A stretch of DNA of 64,000 nucleotides from Methylotenera_A aquatica (lineage in GTDB: Bacteria > Pseudomonadota > Gammaproteobacteria > Burkholderiales > Methylophilaceae). Every line of letters starts with the position of its first letter. Positions within the stretch are counted from its first letter, which is position 1. The notes beneath the pieces are model-generated. The model ran no database searches, had not been told where the DNA came from, and saw only the letters and a program-made list of their open reading frames with translations. Both the position numbers and the translations under genes were made by a program. Of this stretch, positions 44,850 to 52,538 are shown piece after piece. The stretch covers positions 1,984,001 through 2,048,000 of the forward strand of contig OZ271846.1 of assembly GCA_965601485.1 (NCBI GenBank), written 5' to 3'.

Positions 44850-44933
44850 TAAAGTTTGTTATTGATGGTTTAAAGGACTTAAAAAGTATTGGTGAATTTT
44901 AGCTGATGCTAATCCTATTATTTAAGATGAGTT

Positions 44934-45701
44934 ATGATAAAAAAATTTTTATTAGTAATTTTGTTAGTAGTAGTGCTATTTTTTGTATATTTACTTTATG
45001 TAAACTCAAATGAAAATGAAGCCGTAGCTATACCATCTACACAATTCCCGATATCTGCATTTGAAGAAGCACACGACCCTTTGCTTCGTAATTACAAAAC
45101 ACTTAAAAATAAATTAATTATTAAACAACCTAAAGCATACAAAAGCGTAGTGCCACTTTATGAAAACGGACGTGAAATAGAGGCTGGCGACTTAGATTGG
45201 CATTTTTACAACTTTAATGGTGAAGAGGACATCAGCGGAAATGGAGTTGAAGGTATAGCAAAAGATGCAAAAATCCCATCTAACTTTCCACTTGAAGCTG
45301 CAAAAGTAACAGTTTCCTACTTTGATTATTTGAAAACTGGTTGTTATGCGTTGTATGACTTAAATGCTAATGGAGTTGACGAAATCATTGTTCAAAGTGG
45401 TTATGGTAGCAGCGGTTCGCAGTATTTGTTTTTAGAAAAACAGCGTGGAAAATGGAAAGTAATCAATGGCTTTGCTGGTGGGTTTATACTAACTTCACTT
45501 GATCTAAGGATTGATACAAAGGAACAATACTCAAATAAATATTGGTACATTACGCATTGGTGGAGTAGCGGATCTGACTTTGTTCAGATAATTGATGCTT
45601 ATAGGGATGGGGAATACAAAGAAGTAAGTTCACAAAACGTACCTTATGCAGTTCGTAATTTGGATTTTGGGAAGTTAAACAATAATGCTAGCTGTGAATA
45701 G
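44934..45701 (+). CDS. Membrane-anchored unknown protein
   Basis: 255 residues: N-terminal membrane anchor (KKFLLVILLVVVLFFVYLLY), then a periplasmic domain. The middle has CYALYDLNANGVDEIIVQSG, a Ca2+-binding-like DxNxxGxDE loop as in FG-GAP/VCBS propeller proteins, followed by GSSGSQYLFLEKQRGKWKVI. One blade only is clear. Unknown function. Confidence 0.62.
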   Translation: MIKKFLLVILLVVVLFFVYLLYVNSNENEAVAIPSTQFPISAFEEAHDPLLRNYKTLKNKLIIKQPKAYKSVVPLYENGREIEAGDLDWHFYNFNGEEDISGNGVEGIAKDAKIPSNFPLEAAKVTVSYFDYLKTGCYALYDLNANGVDEIIVQSGYGSSGSQYLFLEKQRGKWKVINGFAGGFILTSLDLRIDTKEQYSNKYWYITHWWSSGSDFVQIIDAYRDGEYKEVSSQNVPYAVRNLDFGKLNNNASCE

Positions 45702-45812
45702 CCTGTGGTGGCGCAAGTAACTGCTATCGCTAAGGATTACTTTTAAAAAAATAAATGCATCTTAAATTAAGTAGAAGGCTTTAATAGCAAAGCTTTGGCT
45801 GTAAAAACATAA

Positions 45813-46205
45813 TCAACTTAAACTACGTAAACCTTTAATATTAAAAGCAGTAGGCAATATAAATAGAGAAGAATTTACTAATAATAGCATTATAAAATCT
45901 TCAAAAAATCCTTTATCAGGTTCTGTTTCAAAATCAGTTATTGCGCTATAAATCATTAAAACAACAATAAAAGTTATAAGTAAAATATTAAAAATATATG
46001 CAATATTGTGTAGCTTATTCCAATTTTTAAATTTGAAGCTTAATGCTGAGATTACAAAAACTGAAATAATAGAAATGTCACTGACAAACAATTTGATTAG
46101 TTCAATTAATGGCAAATAGCTAATTTGCATATTAATTGTCAAGTAAGCAGTAATTATCCAAAAAATAGCTAATATGGTGTTTATTACGTAAAGCGTGAGG
46201 TGCAT
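45813..46205 (-). CDS. Four-TM membrane protein, unknown
   Basis: 130 residues, almost entirely hydrophobic with four predicted membrane segments and an acidic loop (TDFETEPDKGFFED). No family recognised. Very AT-rich. Confidence 0.55.
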   Translation of the reverse strand: MHLTLYVINTILAIFWIITAYLTINMQISYLPLIELIKLFVSDISIISVFVISALSFKFKNWNKLHNIAYIFNILLITFIVVLMIYSAITDFETEPDKGFFEDFIMLLLVNSSLFILPTAFNIKGLRSLS

Positions 46206-46319
46206 TTATAGCCCTATCGTTGTTTAATTATTAGAACAATCCTACACATGCAGTAAAAAGATGCTGGTTTTTTAGATGGCGTTAGCACTCATATTGGTAG
46301 ATGAAGTCTTTTAACCAAC

Positions 46320-46445
46320 TTAAGCGCCAAGTCCATACCGCTTAAAGTTTTAATAGAGCTTGCAGTACATAGGCAGGCACAAACAACTATGCGCTACATT
46401 AGCGTGATGAAGGGTATGAAACGTGCAGTTGTTGAATTGGTTTAA
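46320..46445 (+). pseudogene. C-terminal scrap of a tyrosine recombinase
   Basis: Reads IPLKVLIELAVHRQAQTTMR then YISVMKGMKRAVVELV before stop: the Hx2 (normally GHR) and catalytic Tyr region of XerC/integrase-type recombinases (LMELAGHRN-QTT-RYI-V---MK--AVE). No start and no catalytic core upstream. A second, older recombinase inside the island. Confidence 0.6.
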
Positions 46446-47266
46446 TTAGCCTTTACAATCTGCTTACAATTTTTATAATTGCGTGAACTACAAATTTTCG
46501 CAGCTTCTAGTGCTCTTTTTATTTGCTCGTCATTCATGTAATACTTTGAAGTTGTATTACGCTCAATGATACAAAAGTGCCTTGTGTAATGGCTACTTGC
46601 TGCACATATATTTAAAAACATATGTGCAAGAATAATATTCTCTTCAAACACAAACCGTTCTTTCAGATATTTCTCCCTATAAGCTAACCCTAATGAGTGT
46701 ATTGCAGGAATATAACCATTTTCTGCAGCAAATTCATACCACTTTTGCGCTTCATTTATATCTTGTAAAACGCCATCACCTTTTTCATAAATTAAACCAA
46801 TGGTATAATTGCTTTCAACGTCTCCATTTGCCGCTGCCATCTTGTACCAATTTAATGCTTCAGAGTTATTTGAAGCAATGCTGTAATGTGCTGCGACAAA
46901 TAAAATAGTGTGAATATCTCCACCATCAGCAGCTTTTTTAAACCAAACCAAAGCCTCATTGAAATCTTTATTATATAAAGCGAAGCCTAAACTACTTTGA
47001 GCTTCAACGTAACCTTGATCTGCTGCTAATTTATACCACTTAATTGCTTCCGACTGATCCCTAGATCTACCATCACCATTATTATACATATTGCCTATCT
47101 TATGCTGTGCCTCAGCATTTCCCTTTAAAGCTTCTTGTTTATAAAGCTTAAAAGCTTTTGAGTATTGTTTGTTATTCAATGCTTCTTTTGCATCTTCAAT
47201 CGTCCCTGCCAGACACATTTTCGAAAACAATGATATTACAATAATCAGCAATATATATTTTTTCAT
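46442..47266 (-). CDS. Secreted Sel1-repeat protein
   Basis: 274 residues from ATG 47266: signal peptide (YILLIIVISLFSKMCLA), then five to six Sel1 repeats (EAQHKIGNMYNNGDGRSRDQ, EAIKWYKLAADQGYVEA, EALVWFKKAADGG ...) and a Cys-rich C-terminal part. Sel1 proteins are protein-binding scaffolds. The start overlaps the HNH stop (ATGA), so it is coupled to HIT-HNH. The first in-frame ATG at 47284 lies inside the HNH gene. Confidence 0.78.
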   Translation of the reverse strand: MKKYILLIIVISLFSKMCLAGTIEDAKEALNNKQYSKAFKLYKQEALKGNAEAQHKIGNMYNNGDGRSRDQSEAIKWYKLAADQGYVEAQSSLGFALYNKDFNEALVWFKKAADGGDIHTILFVAAHYSIASNNSEALNWYKMAAANGDVESNYTIGLIYEKGDGVLQDINEAQKWYEFAAENGYIPAIHSLGLAYREKYLKERFVFEENIILAHMFLNICAASSHYTRHFCIIERNTTSKYYMNDEQIKRALEAAKICSSRNYKNCKQIVKAN

Positions 47267-48270
47267 ATTATTTTTAGCTCCCAAGTATGAAAAGATACTC
47301 CGAGAGATTTTTGATAGATTTTATTAAGAAAATCTTTTCTATCGGACTCAAAGCGTCCTGTTTGATTTATTAAAGTTTCCCGCAAAGGATGATGGCTCTT
47401 GATCAAATATTCATTTCTATGTGAGAGTTTAATCAGAAGAGGCAAAGATGGCAGCTTGTCGAATTTTCCATCAATACCCCGATTGCAATCTATGCAAGAG
47501 AGAACAAGATTCCATATCCCATCGACTACTGCACCTATTTCTGGTACATATTTCAGCTTATGAGGAAAGAAGTGATCAACGTCTGCATTTAAATTATTAT
47601 CAATCAATATTGCAGTATCACAATAAAAGCACTTCCCTTTTTGATAGCCGTTCAAAGCATGACGTGAACTTGTAACGGACTTTCTTCGCTTAGTGCCATC
47701 CAGAGTGAATAACTCATTTGTACTACTATCATGATTAACAGCAATTAAATTACTAGATAAGTTTAACTCCCAAGCGGTTTCAACAAGTCGCCACCTAGCC
47801 TCAGCCTCAAGAATCAGATTAGAAATCTGCTCATTATTAAGAAGCATTGAAAACTCATCAGTAATTCTTATGCCTCCATTGACTGACCTTTCATCAATGT
47901 AAAACTTTTTACCAATTTCTTCCGAACCTACAACATGGAAAGCTTCAATAACATTATTAAATCCAAGCCTAACTGTTGATTCAACCAATGACTGATGGTC
48001 AATTTTATTTTTAGAAAATGAATCACAGATTTTGAGAAAAGAACTACTTGGTGAAGTAGTTTGTTTTGGCGAATGCTTGATATGCTCAACAATATTCTTT
48101 GCGAAGACAGGAGCAATATCTGAAAGTTTTAATAACTGACCTGATTCAGGCTTAAGTTCAAGCAAAGTTTTGGCTAAAGCAAACTTGTAACTTGCAACAT
48201 TCCTACCAAATAAAATAATACCCCGCCAATACTCTTCTAAAGAAGGCTCTCTAGAATGGAAGTCAGTCAT
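47263..48270 (-). CDS. HNH endonuclease
   Basis: 335 residues. Helical N-terminal domain (1-200), then a zinc-knuckle HNH: CFYCDTAI, DVDHFFPHKL, IWNLVLSCIDCNRGIDGK. The D-H pair in DVDHF and the Asn of IWNLV are the usual catalytic residues. Start directly follows the HIT stop. The long N-terminal domain, unlike phage HNH, hints at target recognition or regulation. Not a homing type that I recognise. Confidence 0.82.
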   Translation of the reverse strand: MTDFHSREPSLEEYWRGIILFGRNVASYKFALAKTLLELKPESGQLLKLSDIAPVFAKNIVEHIKHSPKQTTSPSSSFLKICDSFSKNKIDHQSLVESTVRLGFNNVIEAFHVVGSEEIGKKFYIDERSVNGGIRITDEFSMLLNNEQISNLILEAEARWRLVETAWELNLSSNLIAVNHDSSTNELFTLDGTKRRKSVTSSRHALNGYQKGKCFYCDTAILIDNNLNADVDHFFPHKLKYVPEIGAVVDGIWNLVLSCIDCNRGIDGKFDKLPSLPLLIKLSHRNEYLIKSHHPLRETLINQTGRFESDRKDFLNKIYQKSLGVSFHTWELKII

Positions 48271-48651
48271 TTAATAAAAGCCTTTATCTGGAATAATGTG
48301 CCGAACCCCACCACGAGGATTTTCGACATCACCCTTCCTTCTAGGGATAAGATGAATATGGCAGTGAAAAATCGTTTGCCCCGCCACTTCACCTACATTC
48401 ATACCAATATTAAAACCTTCAATTGATGAGTCTTCTTCCATCAGTTCTAATCTTAATTGGTTAATCAAGTTATTGCATGCAACCACTTCAACTTGAGTTA
48501 ATTCAAAATAATCTTTGGCATGTCTTTTAGGAGCTATAAGCGTATGCATCCTAGTAACAGGGAAGTTGTCTCTAAAAGCTAATGCTAGTTCATTTGATTT
48601 AATGACTCTGTTTTTCTCTAGACTACAAAATATACAGCTGTTATTTTCCAT
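48271..48651 (-). CDS. HIT-family hydrolase paired with HNH nuclease
   Basis: 126 residues with CIFCSLEKN (zinc-type N-terminus), AFRDNFPVTRMHTLIAPKRH and the triad HCHIHLIPRRKGD. Closest in style to bacterial HINT/Ap4A hydrolases. Stop and HNH start are adjacent, so the pair is one operon. A second HIT gene at 792-1223 is not closely similar. Confidence 0.87.
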   Translation of the reverse strand: MENNSCIFCSLEKNRVIKSNELALAFRDNFPVTRMHTLIAPKRHAKDYFELTQVEVVACNNLINQLRLELMEEDSSIEGFNIGMNVGEVAGQTIFHCHIHLIPRRKGDVENPRGGVRHIIPDKGFY

Positions 48652-48938
48652 TGGAATATCATCTCATATAGAAATTAGTAACCAAATAACAAATTAACAT
48701 AAGATACTATTATCTTAAATGCTTCGCACTCAAACCTTCGGTCAAATAATGAGCGCTATGTTAAATTCCCTCTGGACTTTATTTATATTCAACTTTTTTA
48801 ATTTGGAATAGGATTAATAAGACTAAAAATATACACTCAATTTATCCTCAATTAAAAAAAGCAGAAGAGTCAAACGTAAAGTTGATAACTTACATTAGGT
48901 CATATTCTAGTGTGCATTGAATAAGGAGAAGGGAAAGT

Positions 48939-48992
48939 ATGGCAATTTATCCATTTAAACATTGGCACGCAATAGTTAAATGGATAAAGTAA
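48939..48992 (+). CDS. 17-residue peptide (twin 2)
   Basis: MAIYPFKHWHAIVKWIK, preceded by AAGGAGAAGGGAAAGT. Same length, ribosome-binding region and 19-bp 3' tail as twin 1 (36433-36486). Here the tail contains the ATG of the secreted HNH protein. Confidence 0.45.
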   Translation: MAIYPFKHWHAIVKWIK

Positions 48993-49006
48993 TTACATAA
49001 AATATT

Positions 49007-49273
49007 ATGATGCGGCTTCTATTAATCATAACTCTGCTCTTTAGCTTTACTGTAGTAGCTAAAGAGCAAAGAAGCTACAAAGCTAAGGTAGAGTTTAAGC
49101 AACAACACCCTTGTCCTGCCAATGCATCAACTAAAGGGCGATGCGAAGGCTATATAATTGATCACATCATCCCACTAGCTTGTGGAGGTGCAGATAGTCC
49201 TGAGAACATGCAATGGCAGACCGAAGAAGAGTCAAAGGCTAAGGATAAGTGGGAGCGTAAGGGGTGTAATTAA
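49007..49273 (+). CDS. Small secreted HNH nuclease
   Basis: 88 residues: signal peptide (LLIITLLFSFTVVAKE), then HPCPANASTKGRCEGYIIDH, IIPLACGGADSPENMQWQT, KDKWE: a mini-HNH with the DH pair and the Asn. Common as a secreted nuclease in Proteobacteria. ATG 49010 is also possible. Its stop touches an IS256 right-end remnant. Confidence 0.83.
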   Translation: MMRLLLIITLLFSFTVVAKEQRSYKAKVEFKQQHPCPANASTKGRCEGYIIDHIIPLACGGADSPENMQWQTEEESKAKDKWERKGCN

Positions 49274-49275
49274 CA

Positions 49276-49300
49276 TTTACACAAAATTCAGGACACCCTC
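49276..49300 (+). mobile_element. Solo right end of the IS256-family element
   Basis: TTTACACAAAATTCAGGACA then CCCTC equals the right end of the intact IS in direct orientation. The IS body that should lie to the left is missing. Confidence 0.75.
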
Positions 49301-49330
49301 TGAAAGGTGCGACGGTGGAGTCGGTTTGAA

Positions 49331-49549
49331 TTATATTTTTTTACTAACATTTTTATGCCACAAAGTAGCTACTCCTAAAAAAATGTAATTGATTGCAAAC
49401 ACAACAGCGTAACAAAGTGTAGCAATACCAAACGGTTGATCTAATTCATTGTATGCATTATCCCTAATATAATTACCTACTGCAAAAATAAGTACGACTG
49501 AAATACAAATAGTTAAGGTATTGGCAAAACGCTTAAAAATTAATCCCAT
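49331..49549 (-). CDS. Small two-TM membrane protein
   Basis: 72 residues with two hydrophobic segments (LTICISVVLIFAVGNYI and IATLCYAVVFAINYIFLGVA) and a basic tail. AGGGAGT lies just upstream of ATG. Not recognised. Confidence 0.5.
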   Translation of the reverse strand: MGLIFKRFANTLTICISVVLIFAVGNYIRDNAYNELDQPFGIATLCYAVVFAINYIFLGVATLWHKNVSKKI

Positions 49550-49826
49550 AAAATACTCCCTACTACTATTAACTCTTTGTAATTATCTAAAACTTCCTTT
49601 GTTAATAAGTATGCCATGAATGGTTATTTAGAGGTATAAATACATGCGCAAGAGTTGTTTCAAAACCAAGAAGGCGTAATCACCAAACTTTGGTGTAAAA
49701 AAGGTAGATTCACTAAATGAAAGTAGAGCGTATGTTCTCAATAACTGTACGGAGTTAAATTAAAACGAATGTCTTAAGTATCCACTTAACTGTCTTTCAG
49801 CATCAACTTTTAAACCTAAAGTTTAA

Positions 49827-49874
49827 GTTGAACGTTGGCCCGTCAGGGACGTCCGATCGAACGAATGGTTAGGT
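49827..49874 (-). repeat. Integron attC site 2
   Basis: Read on the minus strand: ACCTAAC, CATTCGTTCGATCGGACGTC, CCTGACGGGCC, AACGTTCAAC. The R-core ACCTAAC and the opposing GTTCAAC, with complementary GGACGTCCC/GGGCC arms between, fit a short attC at the 3' end of the octapeptide-repeat gene. The second core deviates by one base from consensus. Confidence 0.68.
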
Positions 49875-49907
49875 GTCACCACTCGGATTTTCTAGCAATC
49901 AGGCACG

Positions 49908-50300
49908 TTACTTACAAACTCTGGGGCAACTATTCCCACCACCGACGCCCGCATAGCAAGGACCGCCAACACCCGCGTAGCAGGGTCCACCAACGCCGTC
50001 ATATGCAGGACCACCTACTCCGTCGTATGCCGGGCCGCCAACGCCATCGTACATGGCACCACCGACACCTTTGTATGCTGGGCCACCTACGCCGTCGTAC
50101 TGCGAACCACCAACACCTGCGTAGCACGCACCACCAACACCTGCATATGCGGGCCCACCCACACCCGCGTATGCGTCGCCTCCAACACCCGCATAGCAGG
50201 GTCCACCGACTCCCGCATAGCCTTTGCAGTTGCATACATCATTTGCGAGCGCCGGATTGATCCAGCAAACAAGCATTAGCATTGCGATTGCAAATTTCAT
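49908..50300 (-). CDS. Secreted octapeptide-repeat protein in a gene cassette
   Basis: 130 residues: signal peptide (ending PALA, residue 19), NDVCNCKG, then 12 tandem octapeptides of form Y-A/D/K-G-V-G-G-x-x (residues 28-123), then a C-terminal SCPRVCK. Cys residues at both ends and in some repeats. Related Gly-rich secreted proteins with YAGPGG repeats exist in Proteobacteria; function unknown. GGGGGAATG precedes the ATG. It lies between two attC sites in the normal cassette orientation. Confidence 0.8.
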   Translation of the reverse strand: MKFAIAMLMLVCWINPALANDVCNCKGYAGVGGPCYAGVGGDAYAGVGGPAYAGVGGACYAGVGGSQYDGVGGPAYKGVGGAMYDGVGGPAYDGVGGPAYDGVGGPCYAGVGGPCYAGVGGGNSCPRVCK

Positions 50301-50338
50301 TTTTCATTCCCCCAAGAACACAATTAAGAAATTGTGAC

Positions 50339-50398
50339 ACCTAACGTTTCACATAAGGGGCGCGCTTTAGCGCGTCCCGCTTGAATGATGGGTTAGGC
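50339..50398 (-). repeat. Integron attC site 1 (59-base element)
   Basis: Read on the minus strand: GCCTAAC, CCATCATTCAAGCGGGACGC, GCTAAAGCGCGCCCCTTATG, TGAAAC, GTTAGGT. The cores GCCTAAC and GTTAGGT and the inner CGGGACGCGC/GCGCGCCCCTTAT arms match the classical 60-bp attC. It lies at the 3' end of the gene at 50393-50827, whose stop overlaps it, and just before the repeat-protein cassette. Confidence 0.85.
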
Positions 50399-50827
50399 AG
50401 AACTTGTATTGTTGTTATAAGTTGTATGCCATATATATGTACCACGCATTGCATTGAAAAAATATGCAAAGAATATTAATGTCATGAGTAACCCTGGAGC
50501 TTTACCAAGGTCATACCAAGAAATTAATTTACCTCCAGCGAAATAGATAATCATAAGTGTGGCTGCAACTCTACTTTTGCGAAATATGAAAAATCCTAAG
50601 ACAAAGATTAGAAAACTATCGACCAATACCCATGGGTCAAGATAATATTTTATTGCTTCATTGTCAGAGTTTGTAAATAGCCCAGCAACACCAAATAAGG
50701 TACTAATGGTTGCGGAAATCATTGCAGCTATGCCACCGTTTTTGATTGCTTTGGCGCAAGACACTTTATCATTTATTTCAAAGCTATTAAAAAATGACTT
50801 TTTCTCTTTTTTTGAATCCATGTTCAC
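50393..50827 (-). CDS. Four-TM membrane protein, cassette-borne
   Basis: 144 residues with four membrane segments (about 29-50, 65-82, 88-105, 110-128) and the ending LIFFAYFFNAMRGTYIWH, seen in membrane proteins often found as integron cassettes. The stop codon lies in the core of attC site 1, as usual for cassette genes. No attC was seen upstream of its start. Confidence 0.72.
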   Translation of the reverse strand: MNMDSKKEKKSFFNSFEINDKVSCAKAIKNGGIAAMISATISTLFGVAGLFTNSDNEAIKYYLDPWVLVDSFLIFVLGFFIFRKSRVAATLMIIYFAGGKLISWYDLGKAPGLLMTLIFFAYFFNAMRGTYIWHTTYNNNTSSA

Positions 50828-50869
50828 TTCTCCCTTAATGAGTTTTTATTGCCTATGGTGTATGTTTAA

Positions 50870-51652
50870 TTACCTTTTAACAAAGGTATACATGCCATCC
50901 GACATAGTCACTTTGTCTTCAATCATTGACCATGTTCTAGAGATCGAAATATTATCCGTAATTTCGTTTTGACACTGCCAAGTATGCTCATCTACTACAA
51001 AACAGTTTTCTAATTTTATAATATTACTCCACCCATCTTGTAATGATTTGAAAATACTAATCACTTGTGACTTTTCTTTATCTACCTTGAATGTAACAGT
51101 ACCAAAAGACTCTGAGCAGTCTTTGCCGACACTTTTACATGAGTGGTAAACATCGTATATTGCAGCCTTCCCAATGCCGTTGTATCCAAAAAACCAAAAA
51201 ACTATTCCAATGCTGATAATTGCCAGTATTGGTAAAAATACTTTTTTATTGACATAAGTTTTGACATTAATGTTGTCAGCATTAGAACCCTTAATCGGTT
51301 TAAACTTAAACCATAAATAGCCGACAAAGAATCCAACAACGTATAAACCTAAAACTGCTAGACACAAGGAATATATATATTCACTTTGTTTAGAGTAATG
51401 ATTTGTTGAACTTGCAATAACTGCTGCAGATAAAATAGCACCAATCCATCTTCCGTTCTTCGTAGCTGTATCCTTCGGCTTATTTATCAAACCAAAAGAT
51501 ATCAAATAGAATACGATAGCAGCAATTAAAATCTTTATTGCAACGAACTCTAATGCGCCATCATAGGCTGCTTTAACATCAATCCCATTTGCATCAGCAC
51601 TATTAGCAACTAATAAATCTGCTGCAATTAATACTTTAATTAGTTTTTGCAT
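50870..51652 (-). CDS. Multi-TM membrane protein, unknown
   Basis: 260 residues from ATG 51652, which gives a signal-like segment (MQKLIKVLIAADLLVANSAD). An upstream in-frame ATG (51739) overlaps the divergent gene, so it is less likely. Four or five membrane segments, then a C-terminal extracytoplasmic domain with cysteines (YHSCKSVGKDCSESF, CFVVDEHTWQC). Not recognised. Confidence 0.6.
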   Translation of the reverse strand: MQKLIKVLIAADLLVANSADANGIDVKAAYDGALEFVAIKILIAAIVFYLISFGLINKPKDTATKNGRWIGAILSAAVIASSTNHYSKQSEYIYSLCLAVLGLYVVGFFVGYLWFKFKPIKGSNADNINVKTYVNKKVFLPILAIISIGIVFWFFGYNGIGKAAIYDVYHSCKSVGKDCSESFGTVTFKVDKEKSQVISIFKSLQDGWSNIIKLENCFVVDEHTWQCQNEITDNISISRTWSMIEDKVTMSDGMYTFVKR

Positions 51653-51727
51653 GTCAATATCTACTTCCGAAAATAATTTGTAAGTAGAATACTCGCAACT
51701 AGGGTGATTAACAATTCTTGGTAAATT

Positions 51728-52162
51728 ATGGTAAAACAAAATAAAATTAAAGTACTTTTAATGCTTCTTTTAATATGCCTAAGTGGTAATGGCTATTCCC
51801 AAGAAGTAACAAAGGTCGTTGTCGTTAACAAGCCGAGTAAGTATGTTTATAGGGTGCTGCTGGAGTCTTTAAATAAGTGTATTTCAACTGGTAATTGGCT
51901 GACATATGTAGGCGCCTATTACGATGATAACGATACAGCATCAATATACAATGCTGGCGATGCCAGAGGTCATGGGGACTCTTTCAAGCTAAGAAAAATT
52001 GATAAAGACTCCACTGAAATATCTTATTTTAAAGAGCAGTGTTTATTGTGCTCTATGGCAATGGCTGAAACGAAAGTTGAAAAAGCTCTTTTGTGGGTGA
52101 AAGATGGGGATAGGGACTGCCAATTTCTTAACGCCCCTTCTAATCCGGCAATCATAAAATAA
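51728..52162 (+). CDS. Secreted unknown protein
   Basis: 144 residues: signal peptide (IKVLLMLLLICLSGNGYSQ), then a domain with an Asp-rich middle (YYDDNDTASIYNAGDARGHG) and four cysteines (KEQCLLC, DRDC and one nearer the start). Not recognised. Confidence 0.6.
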   Translation: MVKQNKIKVLLMLLLICLSGNGYSQEVTKVVVVNKPSKYVYRVLLESLNKCISTGNWLTYVGAYYDDNDTASIYNAGDARGHGDSFKLRKIDKDSTEISYFKEQCLLCSMAMAETKVEKALLWVKDGDRDCQFLNAPSNPAIIK

Positions 52163-52538
52163 TAAATAAAAATTTGTTCGTAGAAAATCTGTACTAATAT
52201 GAATGAAAAGGTTTTACTCATTACAGGTTCATTCGCCAATTTTTGCACATTGAGCTATCAGCTTTTTTTCTCGTTTAATAATTTGACTCAATTGGGGTTA
52301 TTTGGATGAAACGAGTTATAAAAATTGGTAATCTTTCGTCCAAAACACAATGTAAGTATGACCAGATGGGACCCAATTGAAAAATGGGAGGGGGTATGGT
52401 GGGGTCAGGGGATTGAGTTTTTCAATAGAGCGGCCAGTATGCGAATGGATTGCGCTTTTATGTGCCATTTTATCAAAGACTTAGCTTCACACCATAACCA
52501 AAACATTTCGATACTTAAGCTTCGTTGAATTCACTGCA
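52163..52538. other. Intergenic stretch, nothing convincing
   Basis: About 375 bp, AT-rich, between a secreted-protein gene and the gene at 52539. A 56-codon frame beginning MTRWDPIEKWEGVW (52358) exists but has no support. No repeat or RNA seen. Confidence 0.4.

Noticed and set aside
48697..48770. Imperfect palindrome (GCTTCGCACTCAAACCTTCGG ... TGAGCGCTATGTTAAAT, partial) considered as a third attC.
   Set aside because: Core heptamers are absent and the arms pair poorly; not enough for a call.
49835..50260. Long His/Arg-rich frame on the plus strand opposite the octapeptide-repeat gene.
   Set aside because: It is the shadow of the repeat coding strand; composition is explained by the Gly-Val-Gly repeats on the other strand.
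52358..52528. 56-codon frame starting MTRWDPIEKW.
   Set aside because: The start resembles Hsp20 proteins by chance only; no ribosome-binding site, no continuing similarity and odd composition.
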